In this document: positions 54,601 through 62,551 of the stretch, piece after piece
Position numbering within the stretch: position 1 is the first letter of the stretch
How the letters are laid out: the number at the start of each line of letters is the position of its first letter
From: Chloroflexota bacterium
Lineage (GTDB): Bacteria; Chloroflexota; Limnocylindria; Limnocylindrales; CSP1-4
Length of the DNA: 64,000 nucleotides
NCBI GenBank assembly: GCA_021787395.1
Contig: JAJYLZ010000012.1
Span: forward strand, 1-64,000
Reading direction: 5' to 3'
The notes under the pieces: generated by a model
Database searches by the model: none
What the model was told of the DNA's origin: nothing
Seen by the model: the letters and a program-made list of their open reading frames with translations, nothing else
Made by a program: the position numbers and the translations under genes

Positions 54601-55732
54601 CGCTGGTGGACTGCGACGACCGGGTGTCCGCGACAAAGCTCGAGAAGCACTGGCTCGTGAACCCGAACGCCGGATCGTCGAGGTTGATGCCGCCCTCGAA
54701 GAACGCCGACGTCGGGATGGGAACGGATCCCTCACCGCCGACCGAGCGGCCCGCGGCGTGGAGCCACGGAGGGGTGATCGAGTAGCGGTTGGTGGTGGCG
54801 CAGATATTGTCATTGGCCACCGTGCTGAGGCAGTCGACGCCGCTCTCGACCGGTCCCGTCAGCGCGCCACTCTTCCAGACGTAGGCCTTGATCGTGCTGA
54901 TGCCGCCGCCGTTGGTGAACTCGGACACCACGAAGATGTCGCCATCCACGTGGTGGCCGGTCCACTGGTTGCCGCTTCCGGATGCGGGTGTGGGGCAGCC
55001 AACGCCGGGGTCTTGGAGGAACCAGAATCCGATGTTGTTGTCGCCGTTGACCGTGTCCTTCTCCATGGCGAAGTACACGTAGCGGTCCCCGTTGACGACC
55101 TGCATGGCGGCGTACGCGTTGGTGATGTCACCCTTGTTCGTGACGTTGTTAACGCCTACGCAGTACCAGGTATTGATGTCGTAGATGTCCTTCGACCCCT
55201 GCGTGTAGGTCGTCGGATCGCTCGTGACGAAGCTACCGGCCGACGTGTTGCCGAAGTCGCGCACGAAGCCCGCGGCGATGAACTTGCCGCTCGCCGTCGT
55301 GGGCAACGGCGAGTTCGGCGATGCGTTGTAGCCGGGGCTTCCGTCGATCTTGAAGATCCCGTTTGGCCCGCCATTCCCGGTGCTCGGGTTGCCGGAATTG
55401 CCAGCACCCGAGTCGAACCAGTCGACCGGTCCGGCGAATGAGGGATCCAGAGTCGACGTGGGCGTCACCCCCGTGTGGAGGTCCTGGGCGTCGATATTGC
55501 CCTCGAGTTGGAAGCCCTCGTCGTGCACCGCCAGCGCGGGGATGGCGACTAGCAGCAGCGCGCCGACCGCGATGCCGACTGCGGCGAGTCTCCGGGAGTT
55601 CCGGCGGATCGTCGCCGCGCCCAGTCCATGTTCACGCCGCCTTGCAACAGCGGCATGCCCCTCCAGTTCTGACGGGTTGTCCCCGGGCGGGGGATCACTC
55701 AGGGTGCCCGGATTGGTAGAGTCAACTGCCAT
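51689..55732 (-). CDS. Large secreted adhesin-like protein with Ig-like and prealbumin-like repeats
   Basis: This 1,347-residue protein has a long charged N-terminus, then a signal helix (about 48-68, ending IPALA). A roughly 330-residue N-terminal domain is followed by a prealbumin-like module (VTIKKVTTPSNSGSDSFNYT). Four to five Ig-like repeats follow, beginning ARISIGTSGTNKVGDPHTFT, and two of them are identical at DNA level. Further SpaA-like modules contain GSLIIKKLLNG and ITSLDEGYYLVQE. No LPXTG or other sorting signal and no C-terminal membrane helix is seen, so attachment is unclear. GGGGAGAAG precedes the ATG. The composition (Thr, Ser, Gly, Asn) differs from the neighbouring Ala/Arg-rich proteins. 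Confidence 0.85.
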   Translation of the reverse strand: MAVDSTNPGTLSDPPPGDNPSELEGHAAVARRREHGLGAATIRRNSRRLAAVGIAVGALLLVAIPALAVHDEGFQLEGNIDAQDLHTGVTPTSTLDPSFAGPVDWFDSGAGNSGNPSTGNGGPNGIFKIDGSPGYNASPNSPLPTTASGKFIAAGFVRDFGNTSAGSFVTSDPTTYTQGSKDIYDINTWYCVGVNNVTNKGDITNAYAAMQVVNGDRYVYFAMEKDTVNGDNNIGFWFLQDPGVGCPTPASGSGNQWTGHHVDGDIFVVSEFTNGGGISTIKAYVWKSGALTGPVESGVDCLSTVANDNICATTNRYSITPPWLHAAGRSVGGEGSVPIPTSAFFEGGINLDDPAFGFTSQCFSSFVADTRSSQSTSATLYDYAQGNLTTCGDVTIKKVTTPSNSGSDSFNYTVTNPSGGTALSNFSLDTNPSTTTPTDTQFFANVPPGDYTVTEGSTSGWNLSSLACTKNGAPFSASTDTTSGATASWAMGYGDHIVCTYTNVKPGARISIGTSGTNKVGDPHTFTVTVEQNANGDGTTWTPAEGVTITPTISGLAGASITGGTCTTTVTDSSGQCTVVVNSTATGTATVNASGSVLVGGVTIPVATDGANAYVGHISNTKTWVDARISIGTSGTNKVGDPHTFTVTVEQNDGTGWSAASGVDVTGSTDFGTLTTGTCTTDTSGQCDLVVTSSTPGTATVNASATVDVSGVSIGVATDGYGADSVSNTKTWVDARISIGTSGTNKVGDPHTFTVTVEQNDGTGWSAASGVDVTGSTDFGTLTTGTCTTDTSGQCDLVVTSSTPGTATVNASATVDVSGVSIGVATDGYGADSVSNTKTWVDANIQISPLTAENLIGVTHTLTAHVNVNAGLGAGYVNAPDGTEIDFSIVSGPGSLSAASCLTTGGTGSCSVDLTNPDTAGTTVVNASTTVSVGGVSLTRSTNDGLTGDSDNAQKIWKTGEISITKTIETGPFTTDATVCFQLNLTSAGSLVTTSDNPQCYEFTGGVTSHTFTWEGLAAGTYSIDESSVTPPYVALSNPVASNITLDNTHLTYDFGTVNNPLPPGSLIIKKLLNGQTYTGGSGTFTFAVSYCGSDSTCSSPTFIQNVTIDGTTNPVTITSLDEGYYLVQEISIPYGFSVTSANPQVAMVFAGDTCSSSANPGVTCPATLPVTVTFNNQPTTFGQITPTGTTCSQFASGTASTLTTANYSTSGGLISTDNPGVFFYYDKLVAPGGAFTITVNQTNSAGSTYDFHVLNDSTNQMTLYDANCNVIGSVTEDASNPAAVTFQVPSSTNGQIFYIGVKYTPKSVVGMSVPSPLPNPWTYTYSTSVGATLVPGSTQSLTFAGS
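53204..53880. repeat. Perfect 324-bp tandem duplication inside the adhesin gene
   Basis: The unit at 53204-53527 recurs base for base at 53528-53851, and a third partial copy runs to about 53880. Each unit is 108 codons, one Ig-like module. A part of the unit, including CGGGTCGCCGACCTTGTTCG, also occurs near 54165-54185. Perfect identity implies a recent duplication or gene conversion. Confidence 0.93.
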
Positions 55733-56151
55733 AACGCTTCTCCCCTACTCCTCTATGGCAACTTCGTCGAACGATCTCGCGGATGGGCGCGGCGTCGCAT
55801 CGGGCCCGGTCTGTGGTCATGCGCGGGGCCGCCATGAAGGGCCACACCGCGCCAAGACGCAGTTCCGGGGTGCGCACCGAGGCCCGAACGGCGCGCCGAG
55901 CGCACGCATTCGGGCGGCTTGAATTGCCTCAGGTCGACGGCCCGGTGACTCCCATCCCGGGCACTCGAGGGGCCTCGGGTCGCTCGGATCGCCTGCTCGC
56001 CAGCAGCACCGGCGCGCTGACGTCCTTCCTGCGGACCGCGGTCCCTCCCTATCGCATGGCGCCCCGGGGCCGCCTCGCCGAGCTCCCCGTGCTCCGGCGG
56101 CCTTTCGCCAGCCAGGCGCCGACTCCCACCGGCGCCAATGGCCAAATCTTC

Positions 56152-56185
56152 CTAGCCCATACGTACTAGGTCAAGGGCAAATGGC
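56152..56185 (-). promoter_or_regulatory. Repeated upstream element, copy A
   Basis: On the plus strand it reads CTAGCCC, ATAC, GTACTAGGTCAAGGGCA, AATGGC. It contains the dyad CCTAG-N10-CTAGG (the first C is at 56151). On the minus strand it includes TTGACC. It lies 420 bp upstream of the adhesin ATG. A GAAGTGGTGCG segment follows at 56250. Confidence 0.6.
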
Positions 56186-56439
56186 GTAGAGGAACGCGGA
56201 TTCACGAAGCGTTTACGGAGACCACAGGGTCGGTTTCCACCTCCCGGAGGAAGTGGTGCGCGGAGGCACCGCGGTTCGCCTGGTGGCGCCTATGGACGAC
56301 GCCCCTTAAGGCAATCGGGGTACACCCTCGGACCCCACCGGTCCGCACCGGGCGGGGGATGACGACTCGGGGATGGGCGGAATGGCGATCCCTGTTACCG
56401 TTCTGCACATCCGGTCTCGGGACGCGTCGCCGACGCGTG

Positions 56440-56476
56440 CTAGCCCGAAAGTACTACGTCAAGGGCACCCAATGGC
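56440..56476 (-). promoter_or_regulatory. Repeated upstream element, copy B
   Basis: CTAGCCC, GAAA, GTACTACGTCAAGGGCA, CCC, AATGGC: the same element as copy A, 288 bp away, with a 3-nt insertion. The GAAGTGGTGCG segment recurs at 56541, at the same offset plus 3. The two copies therefore share a roughly 110-bp framework. Confidence 0.6.
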
Positions 56477-56643
56477 ACCCAACCGCACCATGCCGATTCC
56501 TGAGCATCGGGGCAGCGTCAGTTGGCCGGCCGCCGGCGAAGAAGTGGTGCGTCCTGTCACCACCCGTGCCCGGCCCGCCGGATGCCGCCCACCCCGCTCG
56601 ACGTCGGTGCGCGGCGCCGATGCGGCGCCGGAGGCCGCGGGGC

Positions 56644-57117
56644 ATGGCCGGGGTGCATCACGGGCCACCACTTGACGCTGGCGCGGACACCGCCGAGGCT
56701 CGGACGGTGCAGCGCTTCAGGGGTCTGGGCCGGAGTCGGCCCCTGCATCTGGCCGTCCTGGGACTGGCAGCGGGGGCGGCGCTCGTGGCGGGGTCGCCCA
56801 CGGTCTGGTTCGGGCCGCTGGCGCCCTCTGTCGTGTCGGCCGACGGCCCGGCCGCGCTTCTCCTGATGGCCAGCGCGGGAGCTCTGGCCATGGTCGGGCG
56901 GGCTCGGCTGGCGACGCTGGGCCGGAGCACCACGCCCGCCGACCTGCCGGTCCTGGGCCTGGTGGGCGAGGCCGGGATCCGGCTGCTCGCGGCGTCGGGC
57001 GCCTACCTGGGCGAGGGGGCGCTGACCCTGCTCTACCTCGGCCCGATCGCGTGGTTCATGGTGATCGGGGGGATCGCGTGGCTGGCGGTGATCGAGGCGT
57101 CGTCCGGGCGCGGCTGA
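56644..57117 (+). CDS. Small multi-helix membrane protein, unknown function
   Basis: ATG at 56644 gives 157 residues; the frame is open to 56359, but that part looks non-coding and covers repeat copy B. The protein has three hydrophobic stretches (near LHLAVLGLAAGAALVAG, AALLLMASAGALAMVG, and LTLLYLGPIAWFMVIGGIAW). I recognise no family. It may be real given its clean membrane topology, but start and function are uncertain. Confidence 0.5.
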   Translation: MAGVHHGPPLDAGADTAEARTVQRFRGLGRSRPLHLAVLGLAAGAALVAGSPTVWFGPLAPSVVSADGPAALLLMASAGALAMVGRARLATLGRSTTPADLPVLGLVGEAGIRLLAASGAYLGEGALTLLYLGPIAWFMVIGGIAWLAVIEASSGRG

Positions 57118-57259
57118 CGAAGCGGCTGCGAGCGACCCTCCCCGGCCGTCGCGACCCGACCCCGGCCGCCGCGCGGGCCGGAGACGCCCGCCCCGGCCAG
57201 CGGCCGTGGCGGACAGGCGGCCCCGACGCGACGCGCGAGGAGCCGCCCGCCCGACTGGC

Positions 57260-58702
57260 CTACTGGGGCCAGGCGAGGACCATCAGCCGCAGCTCGGTCA
57301 TGTCCTCGATCGCCCAGCGCAGGCCCTCGCGGCCCTGGCCGGAGTCCTTCACGCCGCCGTAGGGCATGTGGTCGATCCGGTAGGACGGGATGTCGTTGAT
57401 GATGACGCCGCCCACCTCGAGCTCGTTGAACGCCTTCCAGGCGTCGCCGATGTCGGACGTGAACACGCCGGTCTGGAGCCCGAAGTCCGAGTCGTTGACC
57501 TGGCGGATCGCCTCGTCCATGGAGCTGAACTTGAACGCCACCACGAGCGGGGCGAACGCCTCCGACGAGCACACGCGTGCGATGAACGGCACGTCGGTCA
57601 GGATCGTGGGCGGGAAGTAGGTGCCCTGGGCCTTGCCGCCCAGCAGCAGCTTGCCGCCCATCGCGACCGCCTCGTCCACCCAGTCCTGGGTGCGCTGCGC
57701 GTTGGCCGCGTCCACCATCGGGCCGACGTCGGTGCTCGGGTCCATGGGGTCGCCGACCTTGAGCGCCGCGGCGGCGGCCGTGAACTTGCCCATGAACTCG
57801 TCCCACACGGATTCGTGCACGAACACGCGCTGGACGCTGATGCAGGTCTGGCCGGAGTACGCGAACGACCCGGTGACCGCGCGCTTGACGGCCCAGTCGA
57901 TGTTGGCCGACCGGTCGACGATGAGCCCCGCGTTGCCGCCCAGCTCGAGGACGATCTTCTTCTTGCCGGCGCGACCCTTCATGCGCCAGCCCACCGCGGG
58001 CGAGCCGGTGAAGGTCAGCAGCTTGAAGCGGTCGTCGCCGACCATCCGGTCGCCCATCTCCCGGGTCATCGGCAGGATGCTGACCATGCCCTCAGGCACG
58101 CCCACCTCCTCGATGAGCTCGGCGAGGCGGAGCATCACCAGCGGGTCCTTGGACGCGGGCTTGAGCACGATCGGGTTGCCCGAGGCGATCGCCGGCGCGA
58201 GCTTGTGGACGGCCAGGTTTAGCGGGAAGTTGAACGGGCTGATGCCCGCGATCGGGCCGATCGGGAAGCGGCGGGTGATGCCCACGCGCTCGCGCGAGGA
58301 CGGCATGAGGTCCAGCGGGATCACCTCGCCGTGCATGCGCTCGGCCTCCTCGGCGCCCAGCCGGAACACGAGCGACGCCCGGTCCACCTCCACCCGCGCG
58401 TCGCGGATGGGCTTGCCCGCCTCGGCCACGATGATCTCGGCCAGCTCGTCGCGGTGCTCGGCGACTTTGGCCGACAGCTCGCGGAGGATGCGCCCGCGCT
58501 CGTAGGAGGGGAGCTTGCGGGTCACCGCGAAGGCCCGCTCGGCCGCGCTGACCGCCGCGTCGTACTGCTCGGGCGTGGCGAGGTAGGTGCGGCCGACCTC
58601 CGCGCCGGTGGCCGGGTTGTCCACCACGAGGACGTCCGGCGAGTCCACCCACTCGCCGGCGAGGAAGATCTTGTGCGGGGTGGTTCCGACGGTCACGGTC
58701 AT
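57260..58702 (-). CDS. NAD(P)-dependent aldehyde dehydrogenase
   Basis: This 480-residue protein has the full ALDH pattern: ISPFNFPLNLAVHKLAPAIA in the cofactor region, LTFTGSPAVGW, the catalytic Glu in LELGGNAGL and the catalytic Cys in YSGQTCISVQRVFVH. The C-terminus has MPYGGVKDSGQGREGLRWAI. It oxidises an aldehyde to an acid, probably a small aliphatic aldehyde of the lactaldehyde or glyceraldehyde-3-phosphate dehydrogenase subgroup. It is a single leftward gene, and the substrate is not fixed by context. Confidence 0.9.
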   Translation of the reverse strand: MTVTVGTTPHKIFLAGEWVDSPDVLVVDNPATGAEVGRTYLATPEQYDAAVSAAERAFAVTRKLPSYERGRILRELSAKVAEHRDELAEIIVAEAGKPIRDARVEVDRASLVFRLGAEEAERMHGEVIPLDLMPSSRERVGITRRFPIGPIAGISPFNFPLNLAVHKLAPAIASGNPIVLKPASKDPLVMLRLAELIEEVGVPEGMVSILPMTREMGDRMVGDDRFKLLTFTGSPAVGWRMKGRAGKKKIVLELGGNAGLIVDRSANIDWAVKRAVTGSFAYSGQTCISVQRVFVHESVWDEFMGKFTAAAAALKVGDPMDPSTDVGPMVDAANAQRTQDWVDEAVAMGGKLLLGGKAQGTYFPPTILTDVPFIARVCSSEAFAPLVVAFKFSSMDEAIRQVNDSDFGLQTGVFTSDIGDAWKAFNELEVGGVIINDIPSYRIDHMPYGGVKDSGQGREGLRWAIEDMTELRLMVLAWPQ

Positions 58703-58834
58703 GGCGGGCTCCTGCGGGACGGCGCGGCGGCGCTGGAGCGGTGATTCTACGGCGATCGCGCGAATTCCGACTTCGACCGTCGGGATTGTCGCGGGGCGCG
58801 GGCCGGCCGCCGGGGGTTAGGGACCCGGTCGAGA

Positions 58835-60523
58835 TCAGCGCCTGCCGCCGCCGAGGATGCCGAACAGCCCGCGGATCAGGTTCTGGCCCTCGCGCGACGC
58901 GATGACCCGACCCGCGGTGCGCACCGCCGTCTGCATCGTGCGCTGGCGCTCGCGCTCCGCCGCGGCGGCGGCCCTCGCCTGCGCTTTGCGCTCGCGCTCG
59001 GCCTCCCTCGCCGCCTGGGCGGCCGCCCGCTGCTCGGCGGCGATCTCCCGGGCCTGCGCCCTGGCCTGGCGGGCGATCTCGGCCTGCTGCGGCGCGGCGG
59101 TCATGGTCGGCGGGGCCATCACCGGCCCATCGGCTGAGCCGGGCACGCCCGAGCCGGCAGCCTGCGCGTGCGCGGCCGCGATCCGGGCCGTGATGATCTC
59201 GTGGGCGCTCTGCGGATCCACCGTCTGGCTGTACTTGGCCGTCAGCGCGCCCTTGGTCGCGACAGCCGCCAGCTCGTCCGCCGTCAGCGCGCCCATCCGC
59301 GAGTCGGGCGGCAGGAGCTTCGTGGCCGCGAGGGGCGTCGGGACGCCTTTCGGGGAGAGCACGGTCACGAGCGCCTCCCCGATCCCGAGGCTGGTGATCG
59401 TCTTCTCGACGTCGTAGTGGGCGGTCACCGGAAACGTCCGCGCGGTCTTGCGCAGCGCGTCGGCGTCGTCGGGGGTGAACGCGCGGAGCGCGTGCTGGAC
59501 GCGGTTGCCCAACTGCGAGAGCACCGACGACGGCACGTCGGTCGGCGCCTGGGTGACGAAGTAGACGCCCACGCCCTTGGAGCGGATGAGCCGCGCGGTG
59601 CGCTCGATCTGGTCCAGCAGCGCCTCAGAGGCGTCGTTGAACAGCAGGTGCGCCTCGTCGAAGAAGAACGCGAGCTTGGGCTTGGGCTGGTCGCCGACCT
59701 CGGGCAGGGCGTCGTACAGGCGCGCGAGCATCCACAGCACGAACGTGGAGTAGAGCCGCGGGCGGTCCATCACGTCCGCCACCTCTAGCAGGCTGATCAC
59801 GCCCTGTCCGTCAGGTGCGACCCGGAGCATGTCGTCCACGTCGAACTCGGGCTCGCCGAAGAACACGGCCGAGCCGTCCTGCTCCAGCGTCACGATCGCC
59901 CGCAGGATCACCCCCAGCGTGGCCGGCGAGATGCCGCCGAGGTCCTCCAGCGCGGCCTTGCCGTCGTCCGAGCCGAGGTACTTGAGCGTCGTGCGCAGGT
60001 CGGCGAGGTCCAGGAGCGGGAGCTGCTGCTGGTCGCAGTAGTGGAAGACCAGCGACAGGACGGAGACCTGCGTGTCGTTGAGGTCGAGCACCTTGCCCAG
60101 CAGCAGCGGGCCGAACGACGACACGCTGGCGCGGACGTGGGCGCCGACCTTGCCCGAGAGCGAGAGGACCTGCACCGGGTGAGCGAGCGGTTTGAAGTCC
60201 CAGTGCATCGCGCTGGCGCGCTTGGCCACGGGCGGGTTGGCGGGATCCCCCGGGGCCCCGATCCCCGACAGGTCGCCCTTCACGTCCACCGCGAACACCG
60301 GCACGCCCGCGGCCGACAGCGCGCCCGCGAACAGCTGGAGCGTGGTGGTCTTGCCGGTGCCGGTCGCGCCGGCGATCAGGCCGTGGCGGTTGACGCGCGA
60401 GAGCGGCAGCTGCACGCGAACGTCCACGTCCAACTCGTCGTTGAGCATGGGGGCCCCGAAGACAACGCACGGCTCGTCGAATGTGTAGCCCGCGGTCATC
60501 TCCGCCCGGAACGCGTCGTCCAT
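58835..60523 (-). CDS. HerA-like ATPase (DUF853 family)
   Basis: ATG at 60523 gives 562 residues. Walker A is GATGTGKT (52-59), and Walker B is in KLAFFFDEAHLLF. The HerA-like core continues with LIRSKGVGVYFVTQAPTDVP. After about residue 465 the protein becomes Ala/Arg/Glu-rich with coiled-coil character (AEREAQARAAAAAERERQ-like), ending in GLFGILGGGRR. The family is related to DNA-translocating HerA/FtsK ATPases, but cellular roles are largely unknown. It is divergent from the DUF4332 gene with a 121-bp gap. The longer frame to 61108 overlaps that gene and is not used. Confidence 0.87.
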   Translation of the reverse strand: MDDAFRAEMTAGYTFDEPCVVFGAPMLNDELDVDVRVQLPLSRVNRHGLIAGATGTGKTTTLQLFAGALSAAGVPVFAVDVKGDLSGIGAPGDPANPPVAKRASAMHWDFKPLAHPVQVLSLSGKVGAHVRASVSSFGPLLLGKVLDLNDTQVSVLSLVFHYCDQQQLPLLDLADLRTTLKYLGSDDGKAALEDLGGISPATLGVILRAIVTLEQDGSAVFFGEPEFDVDDMLRVAPDGQGVISLLEVADVMDRPRLYSTFVLWMLARLYDALPEVGDQPKPKLAFFFDEAHLLFNDASEALLDQIERTARLIRSKGVGVYFVTQAPTDVPSSVLSQLGNRVQHALRAFTPDDADALRKTARTFPVTAHYDVEKTITSLGIGEALVTVLSPKGVPTPLAATKLLPPDSRMGALTADELAAVATKGALTAKYSQTVDPQSAHEIITARIAAAHAQAAGSGVPGSADGPVMAPPTMTAAPQQAEIARQARAQAREIAAEQRAAAQAAREAERERKAQARAAAAAERERQRTMQTAVRTAGRVIASREGQNLIRGLFGILGGGRR

Positions 60524-60644
60524 CCTCGTGCCCTCCCAATCCCGGTCCAGCCCCAGACCGGCCGCGTTGCAGCGGCATATCATCGTAACCGCGCCGAGGG
60601 CGTCTGATGGGGACCGCCCAGACGCGCCACGGGAGGGACCTAGG

Positions 60645-61052
60645 ATGACCAAGATCGACGAGATCGAGGGCATCGGCCCGGCATACGCGGAGAAGCTCGT
60701 CGCCGCCGGCGTGAAGACAGCCGACGACCTGCTCTCGGCCGGCGCCTCGGCGAAGGGGCGCGACGCGCTGGCCGAGGCGACCGGCATCCCCGGCAAGCTG
60801 ATCCTCGAGTGGGTGAACCACGTCGACCTCACGCGCGTCAAGGGCGTCGGGGCCGAGTACTCCGATCTGCTGGAGGCGGCCGGCGTGGACTCACCCGCGG
60901 AGTTGGCCCAGCGCAACCCGGCCAACCTGGCGAACACCATCGCAGAGGTCGTCGCGGCCCGGCCGGGCATCGTCCGCCGCCCGCCGTCGGAGACCATGAT
61001 CGCCGATTGGATCGCCGAGGCGAAGACCCTCGACAAGGTCGTCACCCACTGA
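60645..61052 (+). CDS. DUF4332-type helix-hairpin-helix protein
   Basis: ATG at 60645 follows GGGAGGGACC, a good ribosome-binding site, and gives 135 residues. It has two HhH-like motifs: IDEIEGIGPAYAEKLVAAGV at the start and LTRVKGVGAEYSDLLEAAGV at about 67-86. This matches DUF4332 proteins, thought to bind nucleic acid or other partners through HhH repeats. A strong hairpin with a T-rich tail follows at 61099. The pairing with a divergent HerA-like ATPase is suggestive but not proof of shared function. Confidence 0.85.
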   Translation: MTKIDEIEGIGPAYAEKLVAAGVKTADDLLSAGASAKGRDALAEATGIPGKLILEWVNHVDLTRVKGVGAEYSDLLEAAGVDSPAELAQRNPANLANTIAEVVAARPGIVRRPPSETMIADWIAEAKTLDKVVTH

Positions 61053-61098
61053 CGCTCAGCGCGGCCGCCGGTGCCGCGCACAGCCGCTGACCAACCGA

Positions 61099-61130
61099 CC
61101 CGGGCCATGCCCGGGCCGGTTTCGTGTTTC
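61099..61130 (+). terminator. Intrinsic terminator after the DUF4332 gene
   Basis: CCCGGGC (61099-61105), loop CAT, GCCCGGG (61109-61115), then the T-rich CCGGTTTCGTGTTTC. It is the best intrinsic terminator in the window by shape. Confidence 0.65.
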
Positions 61131-61233
61131 TCTCCCCATGCAGCGCCACGTCGTCACCGATCCGACAGGTCGACAGCGCACGGTCGGCCCAGGCGGTCCG
61201 AGTGGACCACCTCGAACGCGAAAGGAGCGTTGC

Positions 61234-62142
61234 TTGCGCAAGAACCTCATCGCATCCACGGCCGTCGCCGGTGCCCTCCTGCTGGGGAGCGCCGGGGCGG
61301 CCCTCGTCCTGCCGTCCATCGCCTCGGCAGCCAACCCGGCCGCGAGCCCGGCCGCGAGCCCGTCGGCCACCGGGGCGCCGCGGGGCGACCACGCCGGCGG
61401 CCGCATGGGCGGCACGACTGAGGCCGTCTCCGACGCCTCGGTGGTCGCCAAGGCCATCGGCATCACGGAGGCCGAGCTCAACACGGCGCTCCAGGGCGGC
61501 CAGACGATCGCCCAGGTGGCCAAGGCCCACAACGTGGACGTCCAGACGGTCATCGACGCGCTCGTCGCCGACAAGAAGGACGAGGTCGCCGCGGCCCTCA
61601 AGGCCGGGACGATCACGCAGGCCCAGGCCGACCAGGAGCTCGCCAACGCGACCCAGTTCGCCACCGACCAGGTCAACGGGACCGGCTGCGGCCCCGGCGG
61701 CCGGGGCGGGCCGGGCGGCCACGGGTTCGGCGGCGGTCCCAACGAGGCCGTCTCCGACGCCTCGGTCGCCGCCAAGGCCATCGGCATCTCGGAAAGCGAT
61801 CTGACGACCGCCCTCCAGGGCGGCAAGACGATCGCCGACGTCGCGAAGGCCAACAGTGTGGACGTCCAGAAGGTCATCGACGCCCTGGTCGCCGACCAGA
61901 AGGATGAGGTCGCCGCCGCCCTCAAGGCGGGGACGATCACCCAGGCCCAGGCGGACCAGCGGCTGGCCAACGTCACCGCCTTCGTCACCGCCCAGGTCAA
62001 CGGGACCGGCTTCGGCCCCGGCGGCCACGGCGGACCCGACGGCGGGTGGGGCGGCCACGGCCACGGCCCGATGGGCGGCCCCGGCGCCGACAACGGCACC
62101 CCCAACGCCAGCCCGTCGACCGGGACCGGCACCAGCGGCTGA
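61234..62142 (+). CDS. Exported protein with two about 75-residue helical repeats
   Basis: TTG at 61234, preceded by AAAGGAG, gives 302 residues and a clean signal peptide (RKNLIASTAVAGALLLGSAG, ending PSIASAA). The mature protein has two near-identical helical repeats: EAVSDASVVAKAIGITEAEL and EAVSDASVAAKAIGISESDL each open a unit that includes VDVQ(T/K)VIDALVAD and LKAGTITQAQAD. Gly/Pro-rich linkers (GPGGRGGPGGHG) separate them. Similar proteins are common in Chloroflexota and high-GC Gram-positives, but I know no function. A terminator-like hairpin follows at 62161. Confidence 0.8.
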   Translation: MRKNLIASTAVAGALLLGSAGAALVLPSIASAANPAASPAASPSATGAPRGDHAGGRMGGTTEAVSDASVVAKAIGITEAELNTALQGGQTIAQVAKAHNVDVQTVIDALVADKKDEVAAALKAGTITQAQADQELANATQFATDQVNGTGCGPGGRGGPGGHGFGGGPNEAVSDASVAAKAIGISESDLTTALQGGKTIADVAKANSVDVQKVIDALVADQKDEVAAALKAGTITQAQADQRLANVTAFVTAQVNGTGFGPGGHGGPDGGWGGHGHGPMGGPGADNGTPNASPSTGTGTSG

Positions 62143-62160
62143 GCCTCCGGCCCGGTCAGC

Positions 62161-62192
62161 GCCCGGGGTGGGGCTCGACACCCGCCCCGGGC
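62161..62192 (+). terminator. Long GC hairpin after the exported repeat protein
   Basis: GCCCGGGG (62161-62168) pairs with CCCCGGGC (62185-62192), extended by T-G and GGG/CCC pairs, with an 8-nt loop. It lies 18 bp past the stop. There is no T-run. Confidence 0.55.
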
Positions 62193-62359
62193 GTCAACTG
62201 CAGGCATCTGCCTGGCCGTTGACCGCGATGCGATGTGCCGCGAGGGGCCGTCGTCGGCGCCCGCGTTGCGCCGTCGCGGCATCCCCTGCATGGCACACTG
62301 GCGTCCGCGTCGCGTCGTCCGGGCCCTGGGGCGAGGCTGCGGGCGGCTTCGGGCGGCGT

Positions 62360-62522
62360 GGTGAGCGGGCGTCACCAAACGGTCCCGAAGATCGACGCTG
62401 CGCGGCTCCGTGGTGACCCGCAGACACCGTTTCGGCCGTCTGGTGCGCTGGACCCCACCGCTCGGAGCCTGAAGTGCCCGGGCAGCCGCCCGCCAGGCGC
62501 GCTTTGGTGACTCTGGCGCGCC
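62360..62522. promoter_or_regulatory. Second cluster of 17-bp GGTGAC-N5-GTCACC-like sites
   Basis: 62360-62376 GGTGAGCGGGCGTCACC and 62412-62428 GGTGACCCGCAGACACC each match the arm consensus with one mismatch. 62506-62522 GGTGACTCTGGCGCGCC matches only in its left half. Spacing is 52 and 94 bp. The same family flanks the XRE gene 55 kb away. Confidence 0.55.
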
Positions 62523-62551
62523 ACGCGCAGCGCGGCGACCCCGTGCCGCGC

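Larger units (their letters stand above)
55733..56643. other. Long non-coding region upstream of the adhesin gene
   Basis: This 911-bp region has no credible gene; frames here are short and Arg-rich. It carries a GC-rich stem on the minus strand (GGCCGCC and GGCGGCC around 56070-56105) and two copies of a 34-37 bp element (56152 and 56440). It must contain the adhesin promoter and a leader of up to about 400 nt. I see no GEMM-I core here. Confidence 0.55.
62143..62551. other. Convergent intergenic region with palindrome cluster
   Basis: This 409-bp gap lies between two 3' ends. It holds a long hairpin (62161-62192) and three sites related to the 17-bp palindromes of the XRE region (62360-62522). 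No gene longer than the shadows is credible. Operators are unexpected between convergent genes, so an unseen small RNA or another role is possible. Confidence 0.5.

Noticed and set aside
55753-56145. Minus-strand 130-codon frame upstream of the adhesin
   Set aside because: Its composition is Arg/Gly/His-rich without any pattern, and it lies in the probable adhesin leader. It is not supported as a gene.
55733-56150. A GEMM-I riboswitch in the adhesin leader
   Set aside because: A GGCGAAAGGCC string and a stable stem are present on the minus strand, but the conserved order of elements is not. It is left as an unassigned structured leader.
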